Shown here one piece after another: positions 8,054 to 16,232 of a stretch of DNA of 64,000 nucleotides. Origin of the DNA: Spirosoma rigui (GTDB lineage: Bacteria; Bacteroidota; Bacteroidia; Cytophagales; Spirosomataceae); assembly GCF_002067135.1 (NCBI RefSeq), contig NZ_CP020105.1, forward strand, positions 3,348,001 to 3,412,000, written 5' to 3'. A program made the translations under genes and the position numbers. Position 1 is the stretch's first letter. Every line of letters starts with the position of its first letter. The notes under the pieces are model-generated. The model made no database searches and was not told where the DNA came from. It saw only the letters and a list, made by a program, of their open reading frames with translations.

Positions 8054-8578
8054 TTATCCTTCAACCGGAACCTGCACCGTATCAACGGACCGTCCCTGCA
8101 CATCACTATCCGTTCCCTGGCGGTTCTCGCAACGATCACGGGCGCAGGAGCCGTAAAAAATCAGCGAGTGATGCATCACGTTAAACTTCAGCATATCGCC
8201 CACCATATTCTGAATGTTCTGAACCCGCGGATCGCAAAATTCCATCACTTTATGGCAATCGGTACAAATCAGGTGGTCATGCTGGCGGTAGCCATACGAT
8301 TTCTCGTACTGAGCGAGGTTGCGGCCAAACTGGTGTTTCGTCACCAGGTCGCAGTCAACAAGCACGTCGAGCGTATTGTACACGGTCGCCCGACTCACGC
8401 GGTACTTCTTGTTTTTCATCGAGATGAACAACTCATCCACGTCGAAGTGGTCTTGCCGGTTGTAAATCTCTTCCAAAATGGCAAACCGTTCGGGTGTCTT
8501 CCGCAGGCCCTTCCGTTCCAGGTAGGCCGTGAAAATCATCCGGGCGTTTTCTAAATTCGATTGTGTCGGCGCTGGCAT
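8054..8578 (-). CDS. fur: Fur-family metal-responsive transcriptional repressor
   Basis: 174 aa. The N-terminal winged helix includes LRKTPERFAILEEI and the recognition region YRVSRATVYNTLDVL (about residues 60-73). The dimerisation domain carries HDH (100-102), C105-x2-C108 and C145-x4-C150, giving a structural zinc site like that of Fur and PerR proteins. It differs from E. coli Fur in a C-terminal tail of about 25 residues rich in D, Q and R. Which metal it senses (Fe, Zn or peroxide via Fe) cannot be read from the sequence. It is placed between rel and purA, a neighbourhood I recall from other Bacteroidota. A TAnnTTTG box four bases before the ATG suggests a leaderless or nearly leaderless transcript. 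Confidence 0.92.
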   Translation of the reverse strand: MPAPTQSNLENARMIFTAYLERKGLRKTPERFAILEEIYNRQDHFDVDELFISMKNKKYRVSRATVYNTLDVLVDCDLVTKHQFGRNLAQYEKSYGYRQHDHLICTDCHKVMEFCDPRVQNIQNMVGDMLKFNVMHHSLIFYGSCARDRCENRQGTDSDVQGRSVDTVQVPVEG

Positions 8579-8582
8579 ATCG

Positions 8583-8590
8583 CAAAATTA
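8583..8590 (-). promoter_or_regulatory. Candidate -7 element of fur
   Basis: TAATTTTG on the minus strand matches TAnnTTTG and ends only four bases before the fur ATG at 8578, so transcription would begin at or next to the start codon. No TTG is seen at the -33 distance. Confidence 0.4.
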
Positions 8591-8597
8591 GTAATGT

Positions 8598-8657
8598 GTG
8601 ATGAGTAATTTGCGATGGATGGCAATTAACTGAGCACAGATCATCGGCACTCATCAC
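8598..8657. repeat. Intergenic inverted repeat between rel and fur
   Basis: Perfect 9-bp arms GTGATGAGT (8598-8606) and ACTCATCAC (8649-8657) flank 42 bases. They fill most of the 84-base gap between the rel stop and the fur start. The arm resembles the TGAGTGAA-like units of the palindromes at 11250-11330 and 31522-31579. No T-tract follows, so it is not a typical terminator. Confidence 0.5.
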
Positions 8658-8662
8658 GGAGG

Positions 8663-10930
8663 CTAGGAATCGAACCGGGTCACGTCGAACACACCCGGAA
8701 CCCGCTCCAGCTTGTGCATGAGCGTTTCGAGGTGACCCGTGTCGTGGACATACAAACGAATATTACCCTCAAAGATACCGTCTGTCGAGTCAATCGTGAC
8801 CGATCGCATGTTTATGTGCAGTTCATTGCTGATAACCCGGGTAACGTCGTTGACGAGTCCCACCCGGTCGGTACCGGTAATGCGGAGACCGGCCAGGAAC
8901 GCCAGTTCTTTCTGGGAAGTCCACTTGGCCTTGATGATCCGGTTGCCGTGGTTCGACATAAGCTCCACGGCGTTGGGGCACGTAACCCGGTGGATCTTGA
9001 TGCCGTCGTTGATGGTCACGAACCCGAACACATCGTCGCCCGAAATGGGGTTACAGCACTTTGACAGCGTGTAGTCGATCTTGTCCATGTCCTCGCCAAT
9101 GAGGAGCATGTCGGCGTCGGCCCGCTCGCCATGAATCTTCTTGAGTTCTTTCTCGAAAGTTTTTCCGTCGGGAATAGCATCGGTGTTGAGCTTGTTGGCG
9201 CGGTTCTCCTTGGCTTCCTTGTCGGACTTGAATTTCTTCAGTTCCTGAACGTCGATATGCCCTTTGCCCACACGGTAGAAAAAATCGTCGGTGGTTTTGG
9301 AGCCGAAGTAAGCCCGCAACTGGTTGATGACTTCGTTGGTCATCTCCATCCGCAGCACCCTTAGTTTCTTGGTGACCAGGTCACGACCATCGGTTACGAA
9401 GCGTTTGTTATCTTCCTTGATCAGGTCTTTGATCTTGGTTTTGGCTTTGGACGTTACCACGAACCGGAGCCAGTCTTCGCTGGGTTTCTGCCGGTTTGAG
9501 GTGATAACTTCTACCTGATCGCCATTCTGAAGCACATGACTCAGCGGCACCAGCGTATTGTTCACCTTGGCCGCCATACACCGTGCGCCAATCTGGGTGT
9601 GAATGTCGAACGCAAAATCAAGGGCCGTGGCCCCCCGCTGCAACACCTTCAGATCGCCCTTGGGCGTAAACACAAAAACTTCTTCGCTGTAGAGGTTACT
9701 GCGAAAATCATCGACAAACTCAATGGCGGCTTTTTTGTCGCCCTTACCCGCCGACTCAATCATGTCGCGGACCTGACTGATCCATGATTCGATCCCCGCG
9801 CCCGTCTGGGTATCGTTGCCTTTGTATTTCCAGTGGGCCGCGTAGCCCTTTTCGGCAATCTCGTTCATCCGTTCTGACCGGATCTGAACTTCAACCCACT
9901 GGCCCGATTTGCTCATGACGGTGGTATGGAGCGATTCGTAGCCATTGGTACGGGGGCTGCTGATCCAGTCTTTCAGCCGGTCGGGATTGGGTTTGTAGTG
10001 GTCTGTGACGATGGAATAGGCCCGCCAGCAGGCTGCTTTCTCTTCGTCGGGCGGTACGTTCAGGATAATGCGGATGGCAAAAAGATCGTAGATCTCCTCG
10101 AACGGCTTTTTCGACTTGTCAAGTTTGGTCCAGATCGAATAAATGGATTTGGGCCGGCCTTTAACAATGTATTGAATGCCCGTTTCGGCCAGGTCCCGCT
10201 CAATGGGTTCAATAAAACGACTGATAAACCGGTCGCGGGAAAGCCGGGTTTCGCGGAGTTTCTTGGCAATATCGCGGTAGGCATCCGGCTCAACGTGTTT
10301 CAGATATAAGTCTTCGAGTTCCGATTTTATTGCGTACAGACCCAGCCGGTGGGCGAGGGGAGCGTAGATATAGATCGTCTCGGAAGCAATCTTTAGCTGC
10401 TTGTCGCGGGGCATCGAGTCCAGCGTTCGCATGTTGTGCAGCCGGTCGGCGAGTTTGATCAGGATTACCCGAACATCGTCGGAGAGCGTCAGCAGCATTT
10501 TCCGGAAGTTCTCGGCCTGCTGCGAGGTACCATACTCGAATATGCCGGAGATCTTGGTCAGCCCGTCAATAATTTTGGCCACTTTGGGGCCAAACGCCCG
10601 GTCAATATCGGCAATGGTGGTGTCGGTATCTTCGACAACATCGTGCAGCAGGGCGGCTACTATGCTGGTGGTACCAAGGCCAATTTCTTCAATGGCGATC
10701 TGGGCGACGGCCAGGGGATGGTAAATATACGGTTCGCCCGACCGCCGGCGCATGTCCTTGTGGGCTTCGGCCGACGTGTTGAACGCTTTCTTGATCAGTT
10801 TGGCATCGTTGTCTTTTAAAAGCGGTTTGGCTGCCCGCAGCAATCGCCGGTAGCGTTTAAGAATTTCCTGGCGCTCGAGTTCTAAGTCAATGACGGGCTC
10901 AACAACCGTCCGGGGTTCGGTGGCATTCAT
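8663..10930 (-). CDS. rel: Bifunctional (p)ppGpp synthetase/hydrolase (RelA/SpoT family)
   Basis: 755 aa from ATG 10930. The frame extends to a TTG at 10987, but the ATG precedes the conserved part better. It makes and degrades the stringent-response alarmone (p)ppGpp. Domains in order: HD hydrolase with LLHDVVEDTDTT (intact HDxxED, so hydrolase-competent), synthetase around GRPKSIYSIWTKL and EEIYDLFAIRI, TGS domain (VFVFTPKGDLKVLQRGATALDFAF), a conserved cysteine region (YTLSKCCNPISGD) and a C-terminal ACT domain (LRITGTDRVGLVNDVTRVI). It is the long Rel form with both activities probable. It is first in the rel-fur run, ahead of a 9-bp inverted repeat. Confidence 0.96.
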   Translation of the reverse strand: MNATEPRTVVEPVIDLELERQEILKRYRRLLRAAKPLLKDNDAKLIKKAFNTSAEAHKDMRRRSGEPYIYHPLAVAQIAIEEIGLGTTSIVAALLHDVVEDTDTTIADIDRAFGPKVAKIIDGLTKISGIFEYGTSQQAENFRKMLLTLSDDVRVILIKLADRLHNMRTLDSMPRDKQLKIASETIYIYAPLAHRLGLYAIKSELEDLYLKHVEPDAYRDIAKKLRETRLSRDRFISRFIEPIERDLAETGIQYIVKGRPKSIYSIWTKLDKSKKPFEEIYDLFAIRIILNVPPDEEKAACWRAYSIVTDHYKPNPDRLKDWISSPRTNGYESLHTTVMSKSGQWVEVQIRSERMNEIAEKGYAAHWKYKGNDTQTGAGIESWISQVRDMIESAGKGDKKAAIEFVDDFRSNLYSEEVFVFTPKGDLKVLQRGATALDFAFDIHTQIGARCMAAKVNNTLVPLSHVLQNGDQVEVITSNRQKPSEDWLRFVVTSKAKTKIKDLIKEDNKRFVTDGRDLVTKKLRVLRMEMTNEVINQLRAYFGSKTTDDFFYRVGKGHIDVQELKKFKSDKEAKENRANKLNTDAIPDGKTFEKELKKIHGERADADMLLIGEDMDKIDYTLSKCCNPISGDDVFGFVTINDGIKIHRVTCPNAVELMSNHGNRIIKAKWTSQKELAFLAGLRITGTDRVGLVNDVTRVISNELHINMRSVTIDSTDGIFEGNIRLYVHDTGHLETLMHKLERVPGVFDVTRFDS

Positions 10931-11052
10931 CAGGATTGGCGTCTGGGCAGATACTGGCCCTGTTAAGTGGTTGTACTCTACTACCAATGTAACAATTAAA
11001 TAACAGAAAACAGAGTAGACTTACCGTAAAAATAAAAACGTTGGCTATTTCC

Positions 11053-11082
11053 TTGTCAAGTACAAAGTTTTTTGTACTTTTG
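11053..11082 (+). promoter_or_regulatory. Promoter of tRNA-Leu (Bacteroidota -33/-7 type)
   Basis: TTG at 11053-11055, a 19-base spacer and TACTTTTG at 11075-11082 fit the Bacteroidota primary sigma consensus (TTG, N19-20, TAnnTTTG). The predicted start, about 11088, lies roughly 70 bases before the mature tRNA. This is the best promoter match in the window. Confidence 0.75.
11058..11079. promoter_or_regulatory. Inverted repeat inside the tRNA-Leu promoter
   Basis: Perfect 9-bp arms AAGTACAAA and TTTGTACTT with a 4-base spacer occupy the spacer and part of the -7 element of the tRNA-Leu promoter. A bound protein would block RNA polymerase. Alternatively the symmetry follows from the promoter's own A/T-rich spacer. 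Confidence 0.45.
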
Positions 11083-11158
11083 CACCCTCAAAAGGACAAA
11101 TCAGCTGGCAAGTTCAGGCTGGTCTGGCCGGGCAACCGGCACTTCTGAGGTTAGGCGA

Positions 11159-11240
11159 GCGGGCGTGGCGAAATTGGTAGACGTGCCAGACTTAGGATCT
11201 GGTGCCGCAAGGCATGGGGGTTCGAGTCCCTCCGCCCGTA
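11159..11240 (+). tRNA. tRNA-Leu, anticodon UAG
   Basis: An 82-base cloverleaf. The acceptor stem GCGGGCG pairs with CGCCCGT (G1-U72 wobble) with discriminator A. The anticodon stem CCAGA/TCTGG holds the loop CTTAGGA, so the anticodon is TAG (11193-11195), reading CUN leucine codons. A long variable arm TGCC-GCAA-GGCA marks it as a class II tRNA, and the T arm GGGGGTTCGAGTCCCTC is standard. CCA is not encoded. It sits between rel and the trigger factor gene behind its own promoter. Confidence 0.96.
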
Positions 11241-11249
11241 CAAAGTTTT

Positions 11250-11330
11250 GAATGAGTGATTGAGTGAATGAGTGAATTGTATTTTGTCGCACTGACTAAC
11301 ATTCGCTCAATCATTCATTCGCTCATTCAC
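11250..11330. repeat. Palindromic element of TGAGTGAA-like units between tRNA-Leu and tig
   Basis: The left half (11250-11277) is a near-tandem run of GAATGAGTGATTGAGTGAAT-type units; the right half (11301-11330) is its inverted counterpart. Two alternative stems form: 20 bp between 11250-11269 and 11301-11320 (two G-T pairs), or 14 bp between 11264-11277 and 11317-11330 (one G-T pair). The element starts 10 bases after the tRNA and ends 20 bases before the tig start, so it could end the tRNA transcript or sit in the tig leader. Confidence 0.6.
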
Positions 11331-11350
11331 CATTTTAAACCGATACAAAC

Positions 11351-12712
11351 GTGGATATTACTTTAGAAAAATCCAGCGACACCAATGCTTCGCTGAAAAT
11401 CACGCTCACCCCGGCCGACTATAAGCCTGAGGTCGATAAGAAGCTCAAAGATTACGGTCGTAAGGTGCAGTTGAAAGGGTTCCGTCCTGGTCACGTACCG
11501 GCTTCGCTCGTGCAGAAAATGTACGGCAAGAGCATCATGGTCGACGAGATCAATTCGATGCTGAGCAAAACGGTTAGTCAGTATATCCGCGAAAATAAAC
11601 TCCAGGTTGTTGGCGATCCTGTTCCGGATCGTGAACTGGCCGACGCTATCGACTGGGATAACCAGACCGATTTCGCGTTCAGCTACACCCTGGGTCTGGC
11701 GTCAGAATTCGACATCGATTTCGGCGACCTGCCCAGCGTAACGCAGTACGAAATTCAGGCGGGGGATGCCGAAGTCGAAACGACCATTGCCGACCTGCGT
11801 CAGCGTTTTCATACGCACACTCATGGCGACGAAGTTGCCGATGGCGATACCATCTACGGTGAACTGAAGCAGGTTAACGCACCCGAAGGGGCCGAAGCCT
11901 TCTCGGCTAAAACTGCGTTCCCCATGAACCAGATGGCCGAAGAAGCCAAAGGTCAGTTCATTGGAACCAAGAAAGGAGACGTCGTTACGTTTGCTCTGGA
12001 ACAGGCTTTCCCTGATGAGAAAGCACGGGCTACCGCTACGGGCGTTAAAAAGGAAGAAGCTGCCGACCTTACGGGTGAATTCACCTTCGCCGTTGATGAC
12101 ATCACCCGCCACGAACCCGCCGAACTGAACCAGGAGTTCTTCGACAAAGTACTTGGCGCCGGTGCTGTTTCCAGCGAAGAAGAACTGCGGACGAAAGTTG
12201 CCGAAATCGTTCGGAGCAACTACAACCGCGAAGCCAACCAGTTGCTGCGACTGGATATCGAGAAAACGCTGATCGACAGCACCCCGATTCTGCTGCCCGA
12301 TGAGTTCCTGAAGAACTGGTTGCTGGAAGTAAACGAAGGTAAGTTCACCCCGGAGCAGATCGACGAGCAGTATGACGACTTCACAAAATCGGTGAAACTG
12401 CAACTGATCAAGAACAAAATCGCTGAAAAGGCAGACATCAAGGTAGAGTTTGAGGAAGTACTGGCCGTAACCCGCGATATGGTGCGTGAACAGTTCGGCT
12501 TCATGGGTGGCGAAAACGAAGAAATGAATCAGACCATCGATCGGATCGCCCGGAACTACCTGACGGATGAAAAGAATAACGGCCAGAACTACAGTAGTAC
12601 GTTCAACCGGGTGTACGATGACAAAGTCATTGATTATGCCAAAACACAACTGACCATCGTTACGCAGGAAGTAAACGTCGATGAGTTTAAGGCACTGGTT
12701 GAAAACCGCTAG
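11351..12712 (+). CDS. tig: Trigger factor, ribosome-associated chaperone
   Basis: 453 aa beginning with GTG at 11351 (M/V-DITLEKSSDTNASLKITL). The N-terminal ribosome-binding domain includes the signature GFRPGHVPASLV (about residues 43-54; GFRxGxxP in the family). A PPIase-like domain follows (about 150-245) and then the helical chaperone domain to the C-terminus. The FKBP-like centre is divergent, as is usual in Bacteroidota, so isomerase activity is doubtful. It holds nascent chains at the ribosome exit. It is transcribed alone between the tRNA-Leu palindrome and a strong terminator. Alternative start codons downstream would remove conserved N-terminal residues, so the GTG is preferred. 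Confidence 0.95.
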   Translation: MDITLEKSSDTNASLKITLTPADYKPEVDKKLKDYGRKVQLKGFRPGHVPASLVQKMYGKSIMVDEINSMLSKTVSQYIRENKLQVVGDPVPDRELADAIDWDNQTDFAFSYTLGLASEFDIDFGDLPSVTQYEIQAGDAEVETTIADLRQRFHTHTHGDEVADGDTIYGELKQVNAPEGAEAFSAKTAFPMNQMAEEAKGQFIGTKKGDVVTFALEQAFPDEKARATATGVKKEEAADLTGEFTFAVDDITRHEPAELNQEFFDKVLGAGAVSSEEELRTKVAEIVRSNYNREANQLLRLDIEKTLIDSTPILLPDEFLKNWLLEVNEGKFTPEQIDEQYDDFTKSVKLQLIKNKIAEKADIKVEFEEVLAVTRDMVREQFGFMGGENEEMNQTIDRIARNYLTDEKNNGQNYSSTFNRVYDDKVIDYAKTQLTIVTQEVNVDEFKALVENR

Positions 12713-12743
12713 GTATCAGTAACAACCTGTTTTGCTTTCTATT

Positions 12744-12777
12744 AAAAAGGACCGCTGGCATCAGCGGTCCTTTTTTT
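12744..12777 (+). terminator. Rho-independent terminator of tig
   Basis: A perfect stem AAAGGACCGCTG / CAGCGGTCCTTT with loop GCAT, followed by T7, begins 32 bases after the tig stop. Confidence 0.92.
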
Positions 12778-12900
12778 GTTTCTATCGGATTGGCGGCCGG
12801 TACCCGGGATCGACGAACAGGTAGGTATAATGATCTCTCTCGGATAGCATACTCGGTTCATTTGAATTAATTGGGCAACACTGTCGTTGAATAGTACCTA

Positions 12901-12958
12901 TCAAATGTCGAATGTAATTTTTAAGCAAATTAAACACTTGTTTAAAAAAAACATTTGA
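12901..12958. promoter_or_regulatory. Nested inverted repeats, candidate TetR operator
   Basis: The inner site TTAAACACTTGTTTAA (12930-12945) is a perfect 7+7 palindrome with a CT centre. It is enclosed by TCAAATGT (12901-12908) and ACATTTGA (12951-12958), an 8-bp inverted pair. It lies just upstream of the -33 box of the TetR gene. The TTTAAACA core recurs in the palindrome at 13652-13677 in front of the efflux genes, as expected for one regulator binding both sites. Confidence 0.55.
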
Positions 12959-12963
12959 ATCGT

Positions 12964-12994
12964 TTGGACGTTATAATTTAGCAACATACTTTTG
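12964..12994 (+). promoter_or_regulatory. Promoter of the TetR gene
   Basis: TTG (12964-12966), a 20-base spacer and TACTTTTG (12987-12994) match the Bacteroidota consensus. The ATG at 13003 is only eight bases after the -7 box, so the mRNA would be almost leaderless, or translation starts at the in-frame ATG at 13015. Confidence 0.65.
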
Positions 12995-13002
12995 AGCGTT
13001 AA

Positions 13003-13638
13003 ATGAAAAAGAACATGGAGTGTTTCTCGTCAAAGTCAACAGAAGAACGTATTCGGGAGGCCGCCAAGCGGGTATTCCTGGAGAAAGGATTCGATGGGGC
13101 TACGTCCAGAGACATTGCCGAAGCGGCCGGAATCAACATCGCCCTGACTAACTACTACTTCCGGAGCAAAGAGAAACTGTTCATCAACATTTTTGAGGAG
13201 ATGAGCAGCCTGTTTTTTGAAGGGATGATTGAGATCATGAATAAGTCGATCACACTGCGGGAGAAAATTGCCGAACTGATCGCGCACGATTTCCGGCTGA
13301 TGAAAGAAAATCCGTCCCTGTCGCTCTTTATCATGAATGAAATTCACCGTAATCCCGACCGGATGGTGAATGTACTGGGCTGTATGAAGCAAATTCAGCA
13401 TTCCATGTTTGAGGAGCAACTTCAGGAAGCTGTAAAACGGGGAGAAATCCGTCCCATCAGTGCCATGCACCTCATGCCCATTATGGTTGCCAACGTTCAG
13501 TTTCTGTTCATCAGCAAAGCAATGCATATGCGAATGTGGCACATGAGCGAAGCTGATTTTGACGGATTTGTCAGCAAGCATAAAGATCTCGTCACGGATT
13601 TGATTACGTCTTATTTGTTCGAATTTGAAAAGGTCTGA
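13003..13638 (+). CDS. TetR/AcrR-family transcriptional regulator of the efflux operon
   Basis: 211 aa. The N-terminal HTH (about residues 13-58: RIREAAKRVFLEKGFDGATSRDIAEAAGINIALTNYYFRSKEKLF in outline) is typical of TetR, with recognition helix around NIALTNYYF. The C-terminal ligand domain is helical and rich in methionine (HMRMWHMSEADF), with no further family clues. It is followed in the same direction by TolC, adaptor and RND genes, which strongly suggests local control of drug or lipid efflux. Palindromes with a shared TTTAAACA core lie both before this gene and before tolC, suggesting autoregulation plus repression of the pump. The start could be the ATG at 13003 or 13015. A small hairpin overlapping the stop codon may end its transcript. 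Confidence 0.9.
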   Translation: MKKNMECFSSKSTEERIREAAKRVFLEKGFDGATSRDIAEAAGINIALTNYYFRSKEKLFINIFEEMSSLFFEGMIEIMNKSITLREKIAELIAHDFRLMKENPSLSLFIMNEIHRNPDRMVNVLGCMKQIQHSMFEEQLQEAVKRGEIRPISAMHLMPIMVANVQFLFISKAMHMRMWHMSEADFDGFVSKHKDLVTDLITSYLFEFEKV

Positions 13639-13647
13639 CCTTTTTTT
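13628..13647 (+). terminator. Weak terminator overlapping the TetR stop codon
   Basis: AAAAGGT and ACCTTTT arms with a 3-base loop, followed by T, overlap the TGA at 13636-13638. A 7-bp A/T-rich stem is weak, so read-through into the efflux genes is possible. Confidence 0.45.
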
Positions 13648-13651
13648 GCCC

Positions 13652-13677
13652 ACGTTTTAAACAAATATTTAAAACGT
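13652..13677. promoter_or_regulatory. Candidate TetR operator before the efflux operon
   Basis: Perfect 10-bp arms ACGTTTTAAA and TTTAAAACGT with a 6-base spacer lie 44 bases before the tolC-type ATG. A further TGTTTAAAACA-like half site follows near 13691-13701. The core matches the palindrome upstream of the TetR gene. Confidence 0.6.
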
Positions 13678-13720
13678 ATAATTATTTATCCTGTTTAAAA
13701 CAAACCTTCCATTGTGTGCT

Positions 13721-15037
13721 ATGAAATTTTTACGATGGTATTACTACGCTATTCCGTTGCTGACGAACACGGTTGTCGGCGCGCAGGATGTCTCGCTTGA
13801 TCAGCTGATTGCCAAATCGTTAGTGGGTAATTACAGTGTCCAGGCCGCCCGGCTGGATGAATTGAGAACGGAGGCTCTTATTGCGGAGGTAAAAGCGAGC
13901 AGCCGTCCGCAGGTGAATCTAGCCGGTGATTACCGACGGTACCTGAAAATTCCGGGCCAGGTGGTTCCTGCAGCGGCATTCGGCGGACCCGAGGGCTCCT
14001 ACTCGGTGCTGGCTTTTGGACTGCCTTATAACCTGTCAACATCCGTTCAGGCATCACAGCCGATCTTCAACCAGTCGTTGCTGATTGCCACGAAAGCCGC
14101 TAAAGCCAGCCGGGACCTATCGCAGCTGCAAACCCAAAAGACCAAAGAAGATGTCGCGTACACCGTATCGGCTACGTATTACAACCTGCAGACAGTTGCC
14201 CAGCAGATCGCCTTTCTGCAAACCAACCTGACATCGACCGACCGGCTTATCCAGATCACCGACCTGCTTCGGCAAAACAAACTGGCAAAAGGCGTTGATG
14301 TCGACCGGCTGCAGTTGAGTAAAACAGCCTCACAAACCCAGATCGAATCACTGCAGGCCACGTACAATGAGTTATTGAATACGTTGAAATTCCTGACCGG
14401 CATGGCCCAGACGGATACCCTGCGGGTCCGGACCGCCATCGATGAGTCGGTGCCGGTAACGCCTGCCAACGAATACACCATTAACCGGACCGACCTGCAA
14501 CTGCTCGATCAGCAGAAAACCCTCAACGGGCTCGAACAGCGTAACATCAAAGCGGGCTTTACCCCAACCGTTTCGGCCTATGGTGTCGCCAACAGTTCGG
14601 TCTACGCTACCGGTGGGGATAATTCCTACATCAAAAATGTGCCGGGCTACTGGCTCGGTCTTCAGCTGAACTGGAGCGTATTTGACGGGCTGGCCCGGAA
14701 AGCCAGACTCGGCCAGAAACGTATCGACGAGCAGAAACTGGACGTCCAGGTTCGGCAAACCCGCGAATCCATTGCGCTCGACATTGCCAACGCCCGCAAT
14801 AAGTTTCTGGTGGAGCAGCAGAACCTTACCACCAACCAGGGACAGGTAGCACTGGCTGGAAAAGTGTACACCCAGACACAACTTCAATTTAAGGAAGGCA
14901 CCGTCGACATCACCGACGTTGTGCAGGCCGAAAACTCCCTCCGCGATGCACAAAACAACTACCTCAACACGCTGGTCAGTCTCCGGACGGCCGAACTGAA
15001 CTGGAAGAAAGCGACAGGCAGTCTCATCGGCCGGTAA
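13721..15037 (+). CDS. TolC-family outer-membrane efflux protein
   Basis: 438 aa from ATG 13721; an in-frame TTG nine bases earlier is unlikely. The signal peptide (MKFLRWYYYAIPLLTNTVVGAQD) ends near residue 20. Two repeated helical hairpin/beta units follow, with OEP-type features such as SLDQLIAKSLVGNYSVQAARLD at the start and FKEGTVDITDVVQAENSLRDAQNNYLNTLVSLRTAELNWKKATG (in outline) at the end. It would form the trimeric outer-membrane duct of the tripartite pump made with the next two genes. The spacing of 41 bases to the adaptor gene indicates an operon controlled by the upstream TetR. Confidence 0.94.
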   Translation: MKFLRWYYYAIPLLTNTVVGAQDVSLDQLIAKSLVGNYSVQAARLDELRTEALIAEVKASSRPQVNLAGDYRRYLKIPGQVVPAAAFGGPEGSYSVLAFGLPYNLSTSVQASQPIFNQSLLIATKAAKASRDLSQLQTQKTKEDVAYTVSATYYNLQTVAQQIAFLQTNLTSTDRLIQITDLLRQNKLAKGVDVDRLQLSKTASQTQIESLQATYNELLNTLKFLTGMAQTDTLRVRTAIDESVPVTPANEYTINRTDLQLLDQQKTLNGLEQRNIKAGFTPTVSAYGVANSSVYATGGDNSYIKNVPGYWLGLQLNWSVFDGLARKARLGQKRIDEQKLDVQVRQTRESIALDIANARNKFLVEQQNLTTNQGQVALAGKVYTQTQLQFKEGTVDITDVVQAENSLRDAQNNYLNTLVSLRTAELNWKKATGSLIGR

Positions 15038-15078
15038 ATCAACCATCCCTCTCATACAACCAACTCTTTACGAACGAT

Positions 15079-16128
15079 ATGAAACGTATTATCACCGTCT
15101 TTGCGCTGGTCGCAACGCTGGGTCTGACCGCCTGGACACTGGTCAACAACAAGAAAGTAGTAGAAGAAAAAGTATACAAGCCCAATCCAGACCAGCCAGT
15201 AGGGGTACGGACGGCCGTGGCCGGTCTGCGAAGCTTGTCGCAGGCGAATGAATTTCTGGGCTCTTTTTCACCCAACCGGGAAATCGAGATCCGCCCGCAG
15301 GCGGGTGGCCAGATTGTGTCGCTTCCCGTGGAGGAAGGGCAGACGATTGGGGCGGGGCGTCTGGTTGCCAAGCTCGACGATGAGCAGATCCGGTACCAGA
15401 TTGAAGCACTCCAGGTGACGCTGGAGGGGTACCAGAACGACCTGAAGCGGTTTGAAGTACTGGTGAAAGGCGATGCCACCCCCGCCATCAACCTGGAACG
15501 TACCGAACTGAGCATCCGCTCGACCCAGGCGCAACTCAAACAACTGCAAAAGCAACTGGCTAACACCACCGTAACAACGCCCTTTGCCGGGATTGTTACG
15601 GAGAAAATGGTCGAAAAAGGCTCGGTTGTTTCGGTAGGGGCACCCATTGCTAAGGTCACCGACATCTCGACCCTTAAACTGGTTGTGCAGGTACCCGAAA
15701 AAGCCATCAATCAGTTCCGAATCGGCCAGTCATTACCCATCCTGACCGAAGTCTACCCCGATGCCCGATTTATGGGGCGCGTATCGATGATTGCCGCCCA
15801 GGGCGATGCCGCCCATAACTACCCCGTTGAAATCACGGTTCAGAACTCGGGTAAAAATCCGCTACGGGCGGGTATGTACGGCTCCATTGCCAACACCCGT
15901 AGCGTAAAAGGCCAGACACTGGCCGTTCCCCGCCAAGCTATCGTTGGATCGGAAAAACAGCCGCAGATCTACGTCATCGAAGCGGGCAAAGCGGTCCTGA
16001 AATCGGTGGGTATCGGTGCCACTACCAACGAGTATTACGAAATAACCCGTGGATTAAAAGCGGGTGATCAGGTTGTGACCAGTGGTCAGATTAACCTACA
16101 GAACGGCACACCGGTAATCGCGCAATAG
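15079..16128 (+). CDS. RND efflux periplasmic adaptor (membrane fusion protein)
   Basis: 349 aa. An N-terminal hydrophobic anchor (about residues 4-22) lacks a lipobox cysteine. The biotinyl-lipoyl half IEIRPQAGGQIVSLPVEEGQ, a short helical hairpin (about 100-160), the second lipoyl half TTPFAGIVTEKMVEKGSVVSVGAP and beta-barrel/MP domains follow in the HlyD/AcrA order. C-terminal GLKAGDQVVTSGQINLQNG is typical. It links the RND permease to TolC. The helical hairpin is short, as in many Bacteroidota adaptors. Position between tolC and the RND gene supports one tripartite machine. Confidence 0.95.
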   Translation: MKRIITVFALVATLGLTAWTLVNNKKVVEEKVYKPNPDQPVGVRTAVAGLRSLSQANEFLGSFSPNREIEIRPQAGGQIVSLPVEEGQTIGAGRLVAKLDDEQIRYQIEALQVTLEGYQNDLKRFEVLVKGDATPAINLERTELSIRSTQAQLKQLQKQLANTTVTTPFAGIVTEKMVEKGSVVSVGAPIAKVTDISTLKLVVQVPEKAINQFRIGQSLPILTEVYPDARFMGRVSMIAAQGDAAHNYPVEITVQNSGKNPLRAGMYGSIANTRSVKGQTLAVPRQAIVGSEKQPQIYVIEAGKAVLKSVGIGATTNEYYEITRGLKAGDQVVTSGQINLQNGTPVIAQ

Positions 16129-16232
16129 AGCACCGGTTTTTATGATGGTTACGAATCGTCCTGATTGACTAACGGGTCGTAAGTCTTCTTGCCAATCATA
16201 AAAATCAGCGGTCTATCCAATCAACCAAGACT

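Noticed and set aside
11101-11292. Minus-strand frame of 63 codons across the tRNA-Leu gene
   Set aside because: It is antisense to the tRNA and reads the familiar false protein (…EGLEPPCLA…) that arises from tRNA genes.
11702-12649. Minus-strand frame of 315 codons
   Set aside because: Antisense to trigger factor, no recognisable domain; an artefact of codon usage.
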